Shown here piece after piece: positions 14,052 to 25,606 of a DNA stretch of 64,000 nucleotides. Each line of letters begins with the position of its first letter. The stretch's first letter is position 1. The stretch is from Collybiopsis luxurians FD-317 M1 (Eukaryota; Basidiomycota; Agaricomycetes; Agaricales; Omphalotaceae), in assembly GCA_000827265.1 (NCBI GenBank), contig KN834765.1, positions 575,590 to 639,589 on the forward strand, given 5' to 3'. The notes under the pieces are model-generated. The model was not told the DNA's origin. It saw only the letters and a program-made list of their open reading frames with translations, and did not search any database. The translations under genes were made by a program, and so were the position numbers.

Positions 14052-14556
14052 AATTATATATTCATGTACCAGTCGGGATGTTTACATTCCATACGTACTT
14101 GTCGCATTCACACTTACCAACTACACCCGCCAAACCTATGCCGTCTCAGCAGCTACAGCGATTAGGCCAAAGCCTAAAATGCATCATCAGCCTCAACAGA
14201 TGATTGAGAATCAAACTCAGCACTGACGATGTAATGTCAATGAAGCCTATGTAGCCCTAACATTCAAGACACAAATCTCATATTTGGGAGGAAGGAAGCA
14301 CCGACCGTAGAATTACAGTATACAAAATTATATAAAGCTCACCTCAAATTCTCGGAGGGACGGAGAAAAAGGAAGCAGGAAGAAGTAGAAAAAAAAAGTC
14401 GCACCGCTAATGTATAGAATTTCGACCTTGCTTTAGCGCCATGCAAAACGGTGAGAATAAGCGTAACGAGAACGGTTAAGAATTGGAGGGAAGGGCGGGG
14501 ACGGACTGTGAGTAAGTCTTCGAAACCCTTTTGATACAGTTCCCATTCCCAGCGTC
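14052..14556. other. Convergent 3' region
   Basis: About 500 bases between the stops of Mim1 (plus) and the BuGZ-like gene (minus). It is AT-rich with A-tracts (14345-14400) fit for 3' ends. No gene or repeat seen. Confidence 0.35.
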
Positions 14557-16045
14557 CTACATGAAATCCTCTGCCCTGGCTCGCTTCTTTCCTCTAGACT
14601 CTTCGTTCGGAGCGGAGGCCTGCTCAGAAGGTCGGTATCGGTACTTGTGTGAATATGCACGGATTTCTTCCTGTAAACAGAAAGGTTGTCAGCAGGCAGT
14701 TAATATTCTCTGACGTAAAAACTTGCCGGAGAGAAATTCGCATCTTGGTACTTGAGCTCCGTGGGCTTTTTGAAAGCAGGATTAGTTTGTTGAAGAGATG
14801 GATCTGGTAGGGTGGGACGAAGAGAAGTTTCTGCAGCAGTGACAGGTGTGGGCGCGGCTGAGGATGAAGGAGGGGGAGGCGTTGTAACAGATCCGTTGAT
14901 CGATGAAGATCCTGATGCGCTTGGCGGAAGCGGGGGAGAAGCAGAAGAACCTTGCTGCTGAGGGATAAAAGTGGGCGGAGGGGGCATAGGTGGACGTACG
15001 GGTGCTCCAGGTGCTCCAGGAATGAGTGCCCCAGGTGGTGCCGGCGCCCCAGGTATTCCAAGTGCACCTGGTGGAGGCGAGACTCCGGGTGGAAGCATTC
15101 CAGGAGGTCCAGGGGGTGAGGCACCTGGTGGCATCATTCCAGGAGGTGGAGGAAATCCGGGAGGTATAGCAAACCCAGGAGGAGGTGGACTATGAAGGAT
15201 GAAAAGGTCAGTATATGGTCAAGATATGTACACAAGGCGTACTCACCCAGGCATACCAGGGAAAGGGGGGAAGGGAGGTTGACCGGGGACAAGTCCAGAT
15301 GGGGGAGGGAAGAATGGTGGAGCCCCGGGCATCATTCCCGGCGGGGGCACAGGCATTGCGGGAGATGGAGTTGGAGGTGCAGCGTATGCCTGCGGAGGAG
15401 CGCCATATACAGCACCGATAGCTTGATCGGGGGCTGAAGAAGTCGAACTATCATTTGCACCTCCCATTAGCGCCTTGTGAGCTTCTAAAGCCGCTTTCAG
15501 TTCCTCCTCGGACATCATTCGATTTTCAGTTTTAGGGCGTTTTGCAGGAGGCTGAGAAATAGACCCAGCCGCGAGACCCAGTTCGATCTCCTTTCGTCGC
15601 TTGTAGTCGGCGACATCAGGTGCAGGTATACCTTCCATTCCGAAAATTTCAACTTCATATCCGTCACGACCGGGAAGAGCATTTTCAATGCGGGGTAAAC
15701 TAGAGATACCTGGTTGGAAAAAATGGTATGATGATAAAAAAAAAATACTGACTTGTCCGGTTCCAATTTGTGAACTTGCTGTATATGAACAGCCAAGCCT
15801 CCAGCAGTGTTGAGTCGCCGTGGGCACATATTACACTTGAAGTGCTTTGCTTTCTGATGTTGCATGAGAACTGAGAGGGAGAAGTGAGTAAGTTTTTTTC
15901 GAGGCAGAAGAATAGAAACCTTTTTCATCCTCGAATTCACGTTCACAGTACCAGCACCATGGGCGGATAACCTAAGCAAAATATAAGCAGTTGTATAAGA
16001 AAAAAAAATTGGAATGATTACCTGCTTATTCTTCTTCTTGGCCAT
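14557..16045 (-). CDS. BuGZ/ZNF207-like C2H2 zinc-finger protein with GLEBS-like motif
   Basis: BuGZ binds Bub3 and microtubules at kinetochores and also works in splicing. The start at 16045 gives MAKKKNKQ, then after introns [30 protein letters not shown] and [17 protein letters not shown], the two C2H2 fingers of the family, followed by [20 protein letters not shown], a hallmark stretch. A Pro/Gly-rich low-complexity middle (PPG repeats) follows, as in the human protein. The last intron (14671-14726) begins with GC instead of GT; splicing it joins YQDANFSP to [10 protein letters not shown] and gives the true stop (RARAEDFM). The EE pair resembles the Bub3-binding GLEBS core. Without this splice the frame would end early in FYVREY. 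Family call strong; GLEBS role is inference. Confidence 0.85.
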
Positions 16046-16805
16046 TCTGAATGAAATGAGATGGAGGTTCGGGAAAAGGCGTTTTGACTTGTGACTATTG
16101 ACGCGGACGGACGGTGCCGAAAGGTCCGCGGCGGGCCGACTCCGGCCGAAGTCCGGATCCATCGATACACAGGTTCTCATCGCATCCTCAAACAAATTTT
16201 GGAAATCACTGAGCAGTAAGACTGACGGTAGGAGATTCGTCAGTACTGGACTTAAGACCAGTGATACCACATCACTACTGCTGAATGAATATTGAATATT
16301 GAATAGCGGTGCACATTCAAGTGGTTGCTAACCTGAGTTTGGGCACTGAGGGCGCGAGGCTAACGGTCAAAAGGCTGACTGCGGGCGTCAGATTGACTTT
16401 AGTAGTTGAGGTTATAGCTGCTTTTGGAGAGGATGCAGCAGGCTTTTGTTAGCAGGCTACGAACGAATGCTCGCTGAGGCTGTCGGGACCGCCAGGATTA
16501 GCAGCGGCTAAATATGTATTCCGCATATCAGTTTGAAGGCGTGGAAAGATAGATGGCATAAGCCGAATACCTTCCAGCGGCAATTCCTGGTTTCAGCCTC
16601 GACCTCCTCATTCATTCAAGGCTTTCCCTTCTTACCTGGATGTTTCCTGGTCGTTGAACCAAAAACTTTTTTGTGAGTCATCTCTTCAGGGTTCAGTCCT
16701 TTCAATCCTCACTTATTGGTACAGAAATCAGTTCAAGCCCCGGAACTGGGCTTTTCTCTGCACTCTTTATTTTTCTGTTGCCCTCCTGTCCTTTCTGTCT
16801 AAATA
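16046..16805. promoter_or_regulatory. Divergent promoter region
   Basis: This 760-base gap separates the BuGZ-like gene (minus) and the membrane protein gene (plus). A short direct repeat ATTGAATATTGAATA occurs at about 16287-16303. T/C-rich sequence precedes the ATG at 16806. No gene found. Confidence 0.35.
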
Positions 16806-18185
16806 ATGGTCAACCACCCTCTCCTTCATCGCTTCAAACGAAGTGATGATCCTTTTGCTTCCCCAACCGTCTCCGGTATTACTGGCGCACAAACAGCTGC
16901 AGGAGGAGCGACTACCGCTACCCAGCTCGCGCAAGCCTCAAACGCCGCGGAAAGCACCCAATCAGAGTCAGTAAATGGTATCGCAGCCAACACCGTACCG
17001 TCCCCCTTCACATCCTCCTCCAGTTCTCTCACTTCATCGACCTCCGCTGCAGCCTCCCAGGCATCTACATCAGATGCAAGCAGTATCTCTATGGGCACTG
17101 TCATTGGTGCCTGTGTCGGAACACTTGCCGGAGTTCTTATACTTATCCTGCTTGGTGTATGGCTTTACAGACGGAGCGATCCTACCAAAAAGCGTCGACG
17201 ACCGTTCCCTCGTTCGGGCCCAGGTCTCCAGCCAAATTGGAACAAGCTAGGTGACGATGAAGACAGGTGGGAAGGCATGCACAAGGATACCAAGGCTGGA
17301 GAAACAGTGGAGATTGCACCTATGGAGAAACTTACCATGTTCAAAAAGTCTACTCCTAGCGTTCGTACTGCCTACACAACAAAAACCACTTCCGAGGAAC
17401 TTCCTCCCTTCAACTTCGATTCGCACCCATTCTCCCAATACCACCCAAATTTAGCAAAAGAGCTTGCCACTTTGGAAGAGCCTCCCGCTCCTACCTTCTT
17501 GAACAAGATGGACTCTCGCGCCGTTTCTTGGGATGGGGATACTGTCGGTGGTTCTTCCTTCCTTTCATCCCGATCCAACCGTATGTCCGGTTCCATGTCT
17601 CCTTCATTGGACATCGCCAGGCCAACTCCCGCTCTTACCAACTCGGAACCTCACCGCTGGGAATCCGCCGAAGTCGTTAATCTTGAAGGCCATGTAGCGG
17701 AAGTTGTAGACTCTCAAGGCTCCAACAATCCTTTCCTTAACTCTATAGAACGGAGAAAGAGTCAGCATAATCCGTTTTTTGGAGCTAGCGCACCTGTTCC
17801 GAAAAATTCCAAGAGCAAAGGACGGGAAATTACACCGCCCGCTTCCAGGAATCCTTTCGCTGATGCCAATGATCGTGATGATACTAGTGGAGACATAACA
17901 CCCACTCGACCGACGTTCAGTCATTCAGCTGTCGGTTCCGTGTCATCAGTTTCTAGCAATGACCGCGCCATCCAGTCTCTCATTGCTGCTTTAGACACCA
18001 CCCCCGAAGAAGTGCAGGCAAGATTGAGGGTGGCGGATATCGAACCTTCTCTCAGATCCGACACTGCAGATTCTATCTACACTACTGCGGAGTATAACTC
18101 GGACGAGGATGAAGAGGATGTTACAGACTCTTTCCCTCTGCCTCCCGGTTCAGAAGGCTCGGCTCATTCGGGCCATTCATCTTAG
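16806..18185 (+). CDS. Single-pass membrane protein with Ser/Thr-rich ectodomain
   Basis: A single-exon protein of 459 residues. The first 95 residues are Ser/Thr/Ala-rich and probably O-glycosylated. One membrane helix follows at about 98-122 (GTVIGACVGTLAGVLILIL), then an arginine-rich stop (WLYRRSDPTKKRRR). The remaining 330 residues are cytosolic-like, polar and phosphorylatable, with LQPNWNKLGDDEDRWEGM and repeated NPF motifs (NNPFLNS, HNPFFGA, RNPFADA). NPF tripeptides bind EH domains in endocytosis. No clear signal peptide: the helix may act as a signal anchor. The plan resembles Mid2/Wsc-like wall sensors only in outline, with no WSC domain. Common in mushrooms as 'hypothetical protein'; function unknown. 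Confidence 0.7.
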   Translation: MVNHPLLHRFKRSDDPFASPTVSGITGAQTAAGGATTATQLAQASNAAESTQSESVNGIAANTVPSPFTSSSSSLTSSTSAAASQASTSDASSISMGTVIGACVGTLAGVLILILLGVWLYRRSDPTKKRRRPFPRSGPGLQPNWNKLGDDEDRWEGMHKDTKAGETVEIAPMEKLTMFKKSTPSVRTAYTTKTTSEELPPFNFDSHPFSQYHPNLAKELATLEEPPAPTFLNKMDSRAVSWDGDTVGGSSFLSSRSNRMSGSMSPSLDIARPTPALTNSEPHRWESAEVVNLEGHVAEVVDSQGSNNPFLNSIERRKSQHNPFFGASAPVPKNSKSKGREITPPASRNPFADANDRDDTSGDITPTRPTFSHSAVGSVSSVSSNDRAIQSLIAALDTTPEEVQARLRVADIEPSLRSDTADSIYTTAEYNSDEDEEDVTDSFPLPPGSEGSAHSGHSS

Positions 18186-18884
18186 ATCATTCCTCAACCT
18201 ATCCTCTCTCGTCACGCATCCAAACCCTCTTTTTTCCGTGCCCTTCTTCCTTCGTTCATGCAAGATCTTACTTCGACGGGTCTATCATGTCGCCGTCTTG
18301 ACAGACATGCTTTTTAAAGTTCAATGCTGAACTAGTTGTTTTTATTTGTAACCATATATCCAACATTAAGATTTTGCTGCTGAACTGACATGTCAGATGT
18401 CTATTGCACGATTTCTATTCTGCTATCGCTATTCGATTATTTATTTTATACGTCTGCCGTCGTACTTTTCCTTTCCTCAGCTCGCAACGAATCATTGGGG
18501 TTACTCATACCTACTACCCTACCTACTCGGCGGAGCCCAGAGGTTATTCGTTGAATTTAATCTACGTCTATATACTCGAGGTTTTTTGCGTTGCTTACTG
18601 GTTTGCGCATGTACTTCACTTTGATATGAAAATGATCATCCTCTTCCATGTACGCACTGATGATGATAGGCTGCGTTTGTTATTTTTGGGACGAGATTGG
18701 ACTTCAGGTCCTGCGAAAAAAGTAGGAAAGGTGAACATACATGCCCTTATTGATCATCTGTAGTAGGTTGCTGGTAGCCTAATCAAATTTGACTACGATG
18801 AGTTTATGCTTGGACAACTAGCCCTCAACAAGACTTAATGTCTTTTTTTCTTCCTTTGCCGTCCCCCATATCCAATGCACCCGG
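18186..18884. other. 3' region and spacer before the tandem array
   Basis: T-rich 3' UTR-like sequence. Overlapping open frames at 18397-18763 on plus have no motif and no codon bias; I do not call them genes. Confidence 0.35.
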
Positions 18885-18963
18885 TAGTAAAGGTAAATAT
18901 ACATGCCATTGTTAATTATACATTTTCTTGAAGAACTGCCTACGTTCGATTCAACGAGAATCC

Positions 18964-20411
18964 TCAGCTCTGCTCAGGCTTCTCTCCGCGTTCACGAATA
19001 CAGCTTTTCAGGACCAGGTCTATTTCAACAATCATGAAGGTTGGAGATATTCCCTGATGCACGTTGAGACATGAAAAGACTGCTCGCGAAGCCAAAAGAA
19101 ACAGACTCGCCATTATCCGAGCTAAGATGGGCATCACAAAAGTGGTGCTTCTTCCCGATCCGACGATTTCTCCGCATAAAACAACGATTACGACAGGGTA
19201 CAGCAGACATGAGCCTAAATTGGAGATGGTAGCCGGAAGTAGGGTAAGATCCTGGCATTCAAAGCCGGAAGAATTGCATCTCACATGAGTCTGACGAGTA
19301 GTTTGTTGTTGTTGATGCGCTCGGAGGAAGGGGTATACTTGTTCGTAATTTGACCAAGTTGTCGAACCCTATGAACTAGTTCACAGATAGTGAGTACGTT
19401 TGTTTAAGGGCGGAACTGGTCGTACCTATGAGGCCAGTCAAACTCAAATTGGTAATCAACGTAATACAGGCGAATGCCAGGATTCCTGCTTCTCCATCCT
19501 TCAGTATCGTCCCACCAGCATGAAAATCTGTAATCAACAGTATGCTTCCTTTTCCGCACATTATGATTGCATATATGCCAGCACCTGAGGGGATACATTA
19601 AGTATTAATTTCCCTCCTGCTAGGTGCCTCTTTTCAACATACCGGTACTCAACAACATTAGGGCAACCGGTGCAATGACGATAGACAGTCGACGATCCCA
19701 GAGCGTGTAGGCACGGTACATCTACGGAATTTGATCTTCGAGGCAGCGATTGCTGGAAATAGCATATACTTACAAGAACGGCATCACCCATGCTGGAAAT
19801 CGCAACCTTTTAGATCAAGCAATCTTTGATAGAATGTGTATAAAAGCACCTAGCAACAGTAAACACCGCAGCAGTAGCGAGACTGGGCGGAAACCATAAC
19901 AGATGAAATCGGCAACCAGGTCACATATGATAGCGACTCACCTGAAATGCCAAAAGTCAAAGTAATGGGCATCCGGTTCAGCGAGGGACTGCTTCCCAGA
20001 TACCCAATCCATCAGTGTTTAAGACTTCAGTTGTTCGTATAGAGATACCGTGGATAGGATAACGTCCAGACTGATGAGGAAAAAGAGGATTGGGATGGAT
20101 AACCTAGAAAATATCGGACGACGGCGTTTATTTCCAAGTCGGTGACTTTGACTGTCACGGATCTGCAGTTGGATATAGATGCAGAACAAAAGCGAGTAGA
20201 GACCTGGAACCCCGATTTTGTCTATTAGTCGAGGAAGATTGCATGTACACGATCTTTACTAACCATAGAGAAAGAATGTCGTCTAAAGAAGAATTGAAGA
20301 CATGTCAGTCAGACTGAGCCTTTTGGAAAAAGTGCAACGTACTATTGTACAGGGCACTACTGTACTCGTTATAAACTCGGTGTACTTACTGTCCAGCAAA
20401 TCTGTTGACAT
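18964..20411 (-). pseudogene. Copy A of the seven-helix membrane family, decayed
   Basis: The same ten-exon plan as the other copies is visible, from MSTDLLDS at 20411 to GEKPEQS at 18964. Two lesions stand out. At 20019-20021 the codon after YEQLKS reads TAA where copies B and C have CAA. At 19220 the acceptor AG present in copies B, C and D before the IGSCLL exon is changed to AA. In addition the donor before the last exon reads GCGAGT instead of GTGAGT, which may still be functional. The remaining frames match well (SMGDAVL, WDRRLS, GISPTFMIVEIDL), so decay is moderate. The gene could give at most a fragment ending after the second helix. It is the outermost unit of the array. Confidence 0.7.
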
Positions 20412-21150
20412 CGAGGCTAGAATTGAGGAGATTGCGCAGGTAGACCTACTGCTCGATTTATATATAAGTGTCGAACAGCTATCCTGCATCTCCATCATCT
20501 CCATCATGAGGTTTCCATGCAGCTGAACTAGTATTAAAGCAGAAAGTAAAAGCCTGCTCTATTCGACTATTGTGGGGTTAATTACCCAGTAGTGCCGCAC
20601 GAGCGACAGTCCCTGACTTTCTCAAAATCAATCTCGAATGATTGGACGGGAGGCCCTAACTTGAGGGATAGTGCCAGTTTAGCATGATCTCCTACTTCTG
20701 CTGGTACGATTACACTGGCTAGTTTCCCTGATTTACCTTTTTTATTTCTCTGTTTCTGCCTTTGAGACGTCATACGAAATTATGGGTGAGAACCTGCCTG
20801 AGGAGATCATCTGGTTATCCGGTGTAGGAAGAGATTTTTACCACACTGAATTGGTATCAGTAGGTTTCAGGACGTCCCAAGAAGGTAGGGGTTTCGGTAA
20901 TGTGGTTCCGCTGAAAGAAACCGGAAACGAGCGCGCCGGGGAATTAGGCGCGAGGCACTTGCTTTAATTACTCTCGGAGACTAGGATCCAGCGTATACTG
21001 GTTATTCACCGTGAAAACAGCGTTTCCGAATCTGGACAAGAAAGGTAAATGTATGTGCCATTGGTGACTATACTTATTCTCAAGAAGCTACCACAGGCTA
21101 CTATTCGTATAAAGAAATTCAAATGTTCAACGCTGTTCATGCATCACTTT

Positions 21151-22605
21151 TCAGCTCTCCTCAGGCTTCTCCGATCTGCGTCCACGAATAGAGCTGTTCA
21201 GTGCCAGGTCTATTTCAACAATCATGAAGGTCGGAGATATTCCCTGACACATGGTGAAATAGAAAAAAACTACTCAGAGGTAGTGCAACACCAGGCGAAA
21301 TCATAGACTAACCATCATTTGAGCTACCATGGGCGTCACGAAAATGAGATTCGTTCCCACTTCGATTACCACACACATGGCAATGATTGCTACAGGGTAC
21401 AGCAGACACGAGCCTATTCTGGAGCCGTCAAAAGTAAGGTGAGATATTACTGTAAAGACTGGACGAATTCTCCTCACATGAGTCTTACGAGTGGCTTGTT
21501 GTTTACGTGTTCGGAGAAAGGGAGATACCTGTTGGTAATTTGACTGAGTTGTCGAACCCTATAAACTATATAGTTTACAAATAATGAGTAAGATCGTTAT
21601 AAAAAGGGAGCTGAAAGTACCTATAAGGCCAGTCAAAATCAGATTGGTAACCAACGTACTGCAGGCGAATGCTAGGATTCCTATTGCTGCATTGTTCAGC
21701 ATTGTATCACCAGCAAGGGGATCTGCGACGAAGAGTATGCTTCCTTTCCTGCCGATTATGATCGCATATAGGCCAGCACCTGTGGACAGATATTAAGATA
21801 TGTTTCTCCCGCATCTCTCTAACATACCAAAGCTCAACAGCATGAGGATAACTGGTGCAATGACGGGGGACATCTGACGATCCCAGAGAGTGTAAGTACG
21901 GTACAGCTACGGGAATCTTAGCTTGAAGAAAGCGATTGCTGGAGAGCGATAGCACTCACAAGAAGGGCGTCAGCTATCGTGCTGCCCGAAAACCACAACC
22001 CTTTAGATCAGCCGAACTTTCATAGGAAGCGTGTAAGAGCACCTAGCGACAATAAGCACCCCAGCAGCAGCGAGACTGGGCAGAAAAAGAATAACAGATG
22101 AGATTAGCAATGGAGTTGAAAAGAAAGTGACTGACTTGAAATTCCAAAAGCCAAAGTAACGGGCATCCGCCGGAAGAGTGAATGATTGCTTCCTAGATAT
22201 CCAATCCAGTAATGTTTGAGACCTCAGTAGTTCGTACAGAGATATTGTGGCTAGGACAACATGGGAAGTGAGGAGAAGAAATAGTGCTGGGATGGAAATT
22301 CTAGAAAATATCGGACGATGATGTCTGTTCCCAAGTTGACTGTCTCGAATCTGCAGTTGGATGTAGATGCAAAACAAAAGTGAGTAGAGACCTGAGATCC
22401 CGATTTTCTGTATCAGTCGAGAAGAAGCGCATGCACACAATATCTACTGACCATAAAGAAAGAATGTCGTCTATGAAAGGTTTGGACGCAGATCAGTCAC
22501 ACTAGGCCGTCTCGGAAGAGGAAGGACGCGACGTACTATTATGCAGGGCACCACTGTACCCGCTATCGACTCGATGTAATCACTATGCAGCAAATCCGTT
22601 GACAT
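21151..22605 (-). CDS. Seven-helix membrane protein, array copy B
   Basis: Ten small exons can be joined without a stop: MSTDLLHS...VPCII, TTFFLYG|LYSLLFCIYIQ, IPALFLLLTSHVVLATISLY, FGFWNFN|LAAAGVLIVAS|TIADALL, LYRTYTLWDRQ..., VTNLILTGLIV, YRVRQLSQITNRYL, IGSCLLYPVAIIAMCV and GISPTFMIVEIDLALN. About 330 residues with seven predicted helices; charged R/K loops face one side. The pattern (FFLYGLYSLLF, ADA-L-LYR-Y-LWD, GI-PT-MIV) is that of a very large mushroom-specific family of seven-helix proteins with no known ligand. The splice from TTCTTTCTTTATG|GTCAGT to CTCAG|GTCTCTAC was needed to recover the frame. Unit B also holds the 600-bp insert in its upstream part, about 440 bases before the start. 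It could be a receptor, but that is only suggested by topology. Confidence 0.65.
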
Positions 22606-23042
22606 GGAGGCTAGAAATGACGAGGTTGCGTGGGCGCGCCTACTGCTCGGTTTAAATATAGGTATTTAACATTCAACAGCCCATCTGAATCATCAACAAG
22701 CTCATGAGCTTCTATATGTATGCTCAGTTGAATTATAAAGTCGAAGCACGCTCTTGAAATTCATTTAGACCATGGGGGTTAGCTAAGAGTTCGGGTAATG
22801 AGTTCAGTTCCTATACACTTGAGGTAGAACCAGAAGCCACCAAGTTTCAACAATGAGCTAGGATTGAGTTTACGCTTCGAAGTATTGATGTGAGTACTCC
22901 ATCATGGGAATTGGACAGCATGCATCAACACTCAGATTCAATCCTTGACTCGAAGGACAGTGCTGTTTCTGCAGCAGAGATCTCAGGCTCATGAGCAGTA
23001 TCTCCCGTTGACCGCGGAAGCACTGATGATTTCTGTCCTTTG

Positions 23043-23642
23043 GGGATCCGCACCATAACCGTACTGATTCGTACAGTACGGCTTACGGTTACAGCTTTAA
23101 GTACGGGTACCCATACCTGCACCGTGCCCTTGTCGGTGATTCAAAAATACGGTACGGCTTGCGGTTGCAAAGATGGCCGTATACGGCTTCTATACAGCCC
23201 GTCTTTAGCACTACTGAAATGGTTAGTTAGCTGCTGACAGGAGTGCTAGGTGAACTGGACTCAAGCTCTATTTTTTGCTTTTCCATTTATTATAGTGCAA
23301 AAAAATACCATTTCTATGAATTGGATGGGCATGAGAAACACAATTCAAGTTCTTCTGAATCTTCAAATGAAGTTCAAATAATGGATCTGCGTAGGGGCCA
23401 AGAATAAGGTAGCGAAGCATTAAGGCAGAGCCCAAGGTGTGCTCATGCTTGGACAGGAGAATTTTGAAAAGTAGCTTTAATGATGAATACAGCCGTATAC
23501 CGTAAATTTACCTGTACCGTACCGTAAGAGCCTTTGGAAAAAAAATTTACGGTACGGTTACGCTACGGAAATGGATCGTATACTTACTGCCGTATTTTAT
23601 ACGGCCGACGGCCGTAACTGTATACGGTACGGTGCGGATCCC
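23043..23642. mobile_element. 600-bp non-autonomous TIR element (MITE-like)
   Basis: The ends are perfect 12-bp inverted repeats, GGGATCCGCACC at 23043 and its complement ending at 23642, with further related CCGTAC/ACGGTA motifs for 100-150 bases inside each end. No coding frame inside, so any movement needed a transposase in trans. Flanks share TCCTT (left CTGTCCTTTG, right TATCCTTGAA) but no clean target duplication. The insertion explains why unit 2 of the array is about 600 bases longer than units 3 and 4. Superfamily undecided; GGG-starting TIRs and subterminal repeats would suit hAT-like or similar DNA elements. Confidence 0.7.
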
Positions 23643-24211
23643 TATCCTTGAAGCTGCTGATGCTCTGCTTGTACCATCACACAAAACGGAACACCTGCTG
23701 GTGACCTTGGTTTTCCTTCATGGGGAAGAGACATTTACCGCACTTGGAAGTAAAATTTGATAATGAAATTCTAGGATTGGTATCAAAAAGCTTTGGTAGT
23801 TTTCAAGTATGCCACACTGAGAATAAGAAGCAGCTTGAGCCTTAGCCAGTACATTTTGGAAAACGGTGGGGGCGAAATTTGGTCAATGCGGGTTTGCAGT
23901 AGGAATCTAGACAGCAGACATGAACAACGAACTCGAGCGCGCTGGAAAATTGAGCGTGAAGGTCTGCCAGTGTTCACAATGACTATTTTTGTTATTTTCC
24001 GACTTGGAGAGACTGGATTGCAGCTTAGTTCAGTGGTGCTTCTTTCCATTTTGAACAGTAAAGGTAATGCATGCTATTGGTAACTATACGAGTACTAGTA
24101 CATATTTATAATTACAATTATTGTTAAAGAACTACTTATTAAGCATTGACACAGAATTTTCGGTGCAGGGGCCAATACATGAGAGTTCTGTCCTTAATAA
24201 TGTTTGGCTGT

Positions 24212-25606
24212 TCAGTGTAGGTCTATTTCAACAATCATGAAAGTCGGGGATATTCCCTGAGTACAATGAAACAGAAAAAAACTATCAGAGGCATTGCGAA
24301 GCGGATAGAGAAACTCACCATCGTTAGAGCTAACATGGGCGCCACCAAAGTGGAGTCCGTTCCCCGGGCTCGAACAATTTCCCCGTATATAGCAAGGATT
24401 GCGACGGAGGTCAGTAGACATGAGCCTATACTGGAGCGGTCAGAAGTAGGGTGAGATGCTGCAGTAAAAACTGGAAAAATTGCACCTCACAGGAGTTTGA
24501 CGAGTGGCTTGTTGTTGACGCGTTCGGAGGAAAGGAGATACATGTTTGTAATTTGACTGAGTTTTCGGACTCTATAAACTAGCTCACAGACGATGATGAG
24601 TATGGTTGTTATGAAAAGGCGAAGGCAGTTGTACCTATAAGACTAGTCAAGCTCAGATTGGTAACCAATGTACTAGAAGCGGCTACTAGAATTCCTATTT
24701 CTGCATGCTTTAGCATTGTCGCTCCAGCAAGAAAATCTGTTACTAGGAGTACGCTTCCTTTTCTGCAGATTATGATTCCAGATAGGCTAGCACCTGTGGA
24801 CAGATATTCAAGATATTTATTCTCCCACGCCTCTCCAACATACCAAAGCTCGAAAGTATTAGAATAATTGGTGCAATGACAATGAACAATTGATGATCCC
24901 AGAGAGTGTAGACACGGTATAGCTGTGGAAATTTGAACTCAAAGGCAATGATTATTGGCAGAACAAATGGTGACTTACAAGGATGGCGTCAGCCAGAGTA
25001 CTGGAATGCCAGCTCAAGTTTAATCAATCTTTCATAGAACATTTGTTGTAAGAGCACCTGGAAAAATTAAACACCCCAATGGCAGCAAAACTGGGCAGTC
25101 AAAGTAGTAGATGAGACCGACAATCGACTCGGAGTTACCAAGGATAGTTACTCACTCGAAATTCCAAAATCCAAAGTAATGGGCATCCGGTTCGCTGAGG
25201 GGCCTCTCCCCAGATACAAGATCCATTAATATTTGAGAATTCAGTAGTTCGTATAGAGATACCGTGGATAGGATAACGCCCAGACTGATGAGAAAAAACA
25301 GGGCTGGGATGGCCATCCTAAAAAATATCGGACGGCGATGTTGATGACTTCGAGTATTACGAGTTTGGATTTGGATATAGATATAAAATAAAAGCGAGTA
25401 AAGACCTGGAATTCCGACTTTCTCTATCGGTTGAGAAGGTTCGAACATACACAGTTTCCACTGACCATAAAGAAAGAATGTCACCTGAAGAAGGTTTAAA
25501 CGTAGATCAGACTAGGCCGTCTCGGAAGAGGAAGAAAACAACATACTATCGTACAGGGCACTACTGTGCCCGTTATATACTCACTGTCTAGCAAATCTGT
25601 TGACAT
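24212..25606 (-). CDS. Seven-helix membrane protein, array copy C
   Basis: Same exon plan as copy B, all joins open: MSTDLLDSEYITGTVVPCTI, VTFFLYG|LYSLLFYIYIQIQ, IPALFFLISLGVILSTVSLY, ELLNSQILMDL, FGFWNFD|FAAIGVFNFSS|TLADAIL, LYRVYTLWDHQLFIVIAPII, VTNLSLTSLIV, YRVRKLSQITNMYLL and IGSCLLTSVAILAIYGEI. The last exon is short, GISPTFMIVEIDLH, so the cytosolic tail found in B and D (20-30 residues) is missing. That may be harmless or a first sign of decay. Conserved TTTAAATAT lies 46 bases before the ATG as in B and D. Family of unknown function. Confidence 0.62.

Noticed and set aside
14971..15195. Collagen-like Gly/Pro frame on plus (GAPGAPG repeats)
   Set aside because: It is the antisense shadow of the Pro/Gly-rich exon of the BuGZ-like gene.
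18397..18763. Overlapping hydrophobic frames suggesting a small membrane protein
   Set aside because: T-rich 3' UTR sequence gives Phe/Leu/Tyr runs in every frame; no conserved features.
21151..22605. Copy B as a frameshifted pseudogene
   Set aside because: An apparent 4-base excess disappears when the acceptor is set at GGGCAG|CACG, which restores TIADALL and parallels the acceptors in C and D.
23043..23642. Tandem minisatellite made of CGGTAC-type motifs
   Set aside because: The motifs are clustered at both ends in opposite orientation and bounded by perfect inverted repeats, better explained as a transposon-like element.
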